DNA of 16,352 bases from Bradyrhizobium sp. Its GTDB lineage: Bacteria; Pseudomonadota; Alphaproteobacteria; Rhizobiales; Xanthobacteraceae. The notes beneath the pieces are model-generated. The model saw only the letters and a list, made by a program, of their open reading frames with translations. It had not been told where the DNA came from and did not search any database. Positions 14,277 to 16,352 of this stretch are shown piece after piece (position 1 is the stretch's first letter; each line of letters begins with the position of its first letter). The stretch is from contig JAICIT010000008.1 in the NCBI GenBank assembly GCA_025960445.1, forward strand, positions 1 through 16,352, read 5' to 3'. The position numbers and the translations under genes were made by a program.

Positions 14277-15260
14277 TCAGGACGCGGGCATTGGCGGCGG
14301 CCGGCTGTTGAGGAAGCGCTGCCGAATCCCGAAGACCGCATCGGCAAGTCCAACGACGGCCATGACAACAACGGGCCAGACAAACACGAGCACCAGGCAA
14401 TAGGTGCAGCTGAGCCAGATTGCGCGGGTCTTCAACGCTGCAGTCAACGTATGCAGGACGGCAAAGCCGGTGACCGCATATGCCAGCATCAGTGTGGCCG
14501 CCACGACCTGCGCAGCAATCCCAAGCAGACCGCCTGCGAAGCAGAACGCGAACGCGATACAGAAAGTGATGAATGACGTGGATGGCAGCGCGACGGTTCT
14601 AAGCACCGGCCAAGGCCGATGTAATCGACCGGATATTGCGGTGATCTTTGCGGCGAGCCAAAGATTGAGCGTCAGCGTGGTCGTGGTCACGATCGCTGCG
14701 GCAACGGGCGCCATTGAGACTAGAATATCAACGACGCGTTCAGACTCGCCGGTTGAGGCCGCGTCATGTGCTCTGACGATCTTGACGATTCCCAACAGGC
14801 CCTGCCGGAGCGTGCTTCTGATCGTGGCCGCGTCCAGCCCGAGCGAGAGCAACGCCGCGATCGTGATCAACGCGGCAAAACCGGATGTCCAGAGCACGAT
14901 CCGGCCAACCGGATACCATTCAAGATTAGGCGTAACGGGCAACGAGCCATTGTTCGAGGAAACGCCTGCGCTCACCGGACGGCCCAACAACACCAGGTGG
15001 CCTAGCCACCAGGCAGGCAGCGCTACCGCGACGGCAAAAGCGATGCAAAGCGGAATGCCGAAGATCGCGCCGAGACCGATGCTCGCGGCGATACCGCCCG
15101 ACGCGGCGCTGAGCGGGCCCCATCCAAGCGCTGCGACCATTAACGGAAGCGGCGCCAGATAGAACAGGACCAAAGAGATCAGCGCGCCCGATACAATCGA
15201 GGCGAACATCAGGGCGGACGCAGAGCCGGCCGCCAAGGCAATAAGAAAGATCGCGATCAT
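14277..15260 (-). CDS. DUF2232-type polytopic membrane protein in the S6-S18-L9 operon
   Basis: The 327-residue protein is highly hydrophobic, with about eight likely membrane segments (roughly 1-22, 24-44, 46-70, 72-92, 119-141, 180-206, 229-275 as two, and 281-306). Position between rpsR and rplI and overall topology match the DUF2232/YybS-like membrane proteins found at this site in alphaproteobacteria and, in variant form, in Firmicutes. The family is thought to relate to ECF-transporter S components or membrane biogenesis, but its role is not established. The upstream extension of the frame is not membrane-like; AAGGAG about 11 nt before 15260 supports this start. It lies 127 bp after rpsR, with a strong hairpin in the gap, and 37 bp before rplI. 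Confidence 0.88.
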   Translation of the reverse strand: MIAIFLIALAAGSASALMFASIVSGALISLVLFYLAPLPLMVAALGWGPLSAASGGIAASIGLGAIFGIPLCIAFAVAVALPAWWLGHLVLLGRPVSAGVSSNNGSLPVTPNLEWYPVGRIVLWTSGFAALITIAALLSLGLDAATIRSTLRQGLLGIVKIVRAHDAASTGESERVVDILVSMAPVAAAIVTTTTLTLNLWLAAKITAISGRLHRPWPVLRTVALPSTSFITFCIAFAFCFAGGLLGIAAQVVAATLMLAYAVTGFAVLHTLTAALKTRAIWLSCTYCLVLVFVWPVVVMAVVGLADAVFGIRQRFLNSRPPPMPAS

Positions 15261-15355
15261 CAGCTGTCCCGCTCCTTTCGAGCGGTTAGAGGCCCTCAAT
15301 TCGGAGCCCCAACCATCGGCAACCGGACGCCCCGGAAGCCTTATGAGAAGTGCTT

Positions 15356-15381
15356 GATCGGCGGCACGCCAGCCGCCGATC
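15356..15381 (-). terminator. Strong hairpin just after rpsR (attenuator or processing site)
   Basis: GATCGGCGGC (15356-15365) pairs perfectly with GCCGCCGATC (15372-15381) around a 6-nt loop, beginning 6 nt beyond the rpsR stop. On the minus strand it is followed by AAGCACTTCTC, with no T-run. It may partly terminate, or protect the 3' end of the rpsF-rpsR message and so lower expression of the downstream membrane protein gene. Confidence 0.5.
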
Positions 15382-15387
15382 GTGTTG

Positions 15388-15627
15388 TTAGCGAATAACG
15401 TAAGGCAACAGACCGAGGAAACGCGAACGCTTGATGGCGCGCGCGAGTTCACGCTGCTTCTTTGCCGAGACCGCGGTGATGCGGCTTGGCACGATCTTGC
15501 CGCGCTCGGAGACGTAGCGCATCAACAGCTTGGAATCCTTGTAGTCGATTTTCGGCGCATTCGGGCCTGTGAACGGGCAGGTCTTGCGGCGGCGGAAAAA
15601 CGGACGGCGTGCACCAGCTTCAGCCAT
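15388..15627 (-). CDS. rpsR: 30S ribosomal protein S18
   Basis: S18 forms a heterodimer with S6 and binds the central domain of 16S rRNA in the platform. The 79-residue sequence is typical in length and motifs: an Arg-rich N-terminus, KTCPFTG (15-21), [19 protein letters not shown] (27-45) with the family pattern, and [20 protein letters not shown] (50-69). The start lies 5 nt after the rpsF stop, and the GGAG/AAGG run inside the end of rpsF provides its Shine-Dalgarno sequence, so S6 and S18 are translationally coupled. A strong hairpin follows the gene. Confidence 0.99.
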   Translation of the reverse strand: MAEAGARRPFFRRRKTCPFTGPNAPKIDYKDSKLLMRYVSERGKIVPSRITAVSAKKQRELARAIKRSRFLGLLPYVIR

Positions 15628-15632
15628 GATCC

Positions 15633-16100
15633 TTACTCCTCAATCGCTGCTTCGTCGTCGCGCGGACGACGCGGGCCACGGTCTCCGCGGTAACCTCCGC
15701 CATCACGATCGCCGCGGAAGCCACCGTCGCGATCGCCACGGAAGCCGCCGCCACGATCATCACGGTCACGGTCGCGATCGGCTTTGCGCATCATCGCCGA
15801 GGGGCCTTCTTCGTGTTCGTCGACGCGCACGGTGAGATAGCGGATCACGTCTTCGCTGATGCGTTCCTGGCGCTCGATTTCCGCCACGGCAGAGGAGGGG
15901 CCATCAATGTTGAGCAGCACGAAATGCGCTTTGCGATTCTTGTTCATCCGGTAAGTGAGAGAGCGAACTCCCCAGTTCTCCATCTTCACGACTTTACCGC
16001 CGAGTTGTTCGACGATGCCGGTCATCTGGCTGGTCAGTTCTTCGACTTGCTGAGTGCTCGCATCCTGGCGCGCGAGAAAAACATGCTCATAAAGAGGCAT
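15633..16100 (-). CDS. rpsF: 30S ribosomal protein S6 with an Arg-Gly-Asp-rich tail
   Basis: S6 binds S18 and the central domain of 16S rRNA. The 155-residue protein has a normal S6 fold in residues 1-104: [13 protein letters not shown] at the start, [30 protein letters not shown] in the middle (34-63), and [12 protein letters not shown] (83-94). The C-terminal tail (105-155) is a low-complexity run of Asp, Arg and Gly built on the octapeptide FRGDRDGG. The DNA there has a 24-bp tandem period. Extended tails are usual in alphaproteobacterial S6. The start at 16100 is preceded by GGAAAGGA with a 5-nt gap. That same sequence can be hidden in a leader helix (16105-16163), suggesting autoregulation. 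It is the first gene of the four-gene operon. Confidence 0.99.
   Translation of the reverse strand: MPLYEHVFLARQDASTQQVEELTSQMTGIVEQLGGKVVKMENWGVRSLTYRMNKNRKAHFVLLNIDGPSSAVAEIERQERISEDVIRYLTVRVDEHEEGPSAMMRKADRDRDRDDRGGGFRGDRDGGFRGDRDGGGYRGDRGPRRPRDDEAAIEE
15671..15780 (-). repeat. rpsF: 24-bp tandem repeat coding for the S6 RGD-rich tail
   Basis: Imperfect 24-bp units encode [16 protein letters not shown] and GYRGDRG, preceded by a DRDRDRDD stretch. The repeat is in frame, so slippage would change tail length without breaking the gene. Confidence 0.7.
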
Positions 16101-16104
16101 GGGT

Positions 16105-16163
16105 GTCCTTTCCTGGTTGACGCGGTTCCCGGCGGCAAGCCCTTCGAACCCTTCGGAAAGGAC
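16105..16163 (-). promoter_or_regulatory. rpsF leader hairpin that sequesters the Shine-Dalgarno sequence
   Basis: On the transcript GUCCUUUCC (16163-16155) is exactly complementary to GGAAAGGAC (16113-16105), which contains the rpsF Shine-Dalgarno sequence. The 41-nt interval holds a second stem, GGUUC (16150-16146) with GAACC (16128-16124), whose loop ends in GCCGCCGG. S6:S18 autoregulation through a CCG-containing structured element in the rpsF leader is known in several bacteria. The arrangement here fits that idea, but I cannot confirm a match to the published covariance model. Confidence 0.55.
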
Positions 16164-16195
16164 TCGATATGCTCAGAAGGCGGAAGCACGGGACG

Positions 16196-16257
16196 ACGGA
16201 CCGACTGGCCCTGTCACATCAACTTCGCCCTAAGGCGAAATGGCTGTGACCGTCCGT
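16196..16257 (-). promoter_or_regulatory. Three-tier stem in the rpsF 5' leader
   Basis: Nested complementary segments are visible: ACGGAC (16196-16201) with GTCCGT (16252-16257), GTCACA (16213-16218) with TGTGAC (16245-16250), and TTCGCC (16224-16229) with GGCGAA (16234-16239) at the tip. Together they would make one long interrupted stem in the upstream half of the leader. A perfect 12-bp palindrome, TCCCGGCCGGGA, lies nearer the transcription start (16263-16274). Confidence 0.45.
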
Positions 16258-16290
16258 TCAGCTCCCGGCCGGGATCCACGGATAGCGCGG

Positions 16291-16318
16291 TTTATAAGGA
16301 TTTTGACCGCCTTGGCAA
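16291..16318 (-). promoter_or_regulatory. Sigma-70-type promoter of the rpsF operon
   Basis: On the minus strand TTGCCA (16318-16313) and TATAAA (16296-16291) are separated by 16 nt, a good match to -35 and -10 elements. Transcription would begin near 16284, giving a leader of about 185 nt that carries the two structured elements described separately. From 16319 to the window edge I see no gene. Confidence 0.55.
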
Positions 16319-16352
16319 GGGAAAGCGGCGGGGTGTGGGACCGCTTGGCGCC

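Overview
The window looks like chromosomal housekeeping DNA from an alphaproteobacterium of the order Hyphomicrobiales, most likely Nitrobacteraceae and Bradyrhizobium-like. The reasons are its high GC content, the gene neighbourhoods (rpsF-rpsR-DUF2232-rplI, dnaB-alr-xth, radA-cvpA-purF-SDR), the RGD-rich tail on ribosomal protein S6, and small lineage-style secreted proteins. This assignment is inferred from gene content; no database search was possible. No plasmid, phage, insertion sequence, CRISPR array, tRNA or rRNA is visible.

Layout from left to right. 1-155 is non-coding and holds two imperfect copies of a GGAGGGAT-rich palindromic repeat. 156-1331 (-) is an exported NHL beta-propeller protein, and 1470-2210 (-) is a short-chain dehydrogenase. 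2421-6172 (-) carries purF, cvpA and radA, transcribed in the order radA, cvpA, purF. 6359-6811 (+) is a small secreted Asp/Arg-rich protein. 6977-10518 (-) is a dnaB-alr-xth group. 10519-11002 is mostly non-coding, with one doubtful small ORF. 11003-12253 (-) is a cyclopropane-fatty-acid synthase. 12535-13497 (+) is a secreted mono-haem c-type cytochrome with a long disordered tail, convergent with the ribosomal operon. 13580-13606 is a strong hairpin between the convergent ends. 13637-16100 (-) is the rpsF-rpsR-DUF2232-rplI operon, and 16101-16320 is its promoter and structured leader.

How the genes fit together: most are core functions, namely translation (S6, S18, L9), replication and repair (DnaB, RadA, exonuclease III), purine synthesis (PurF), cell-wall precursor supply (Alr) and membrane-lipid modification (Cfa). 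The less ordinary items are regulatory or lineage-specific. The rpsF leader has a 9-bp helix that would hide its Shine-Dalgarno sequence, which fits S6:S18 autoregulation. A GGAAC-N17-CGTC element upstream of cfa resembles a general-stress EcfG promoter. The two plus-strand genes encode poorly characterised exported proteins. I did not find a clearly new multi-gene system, and the findings below are scored accordingly.
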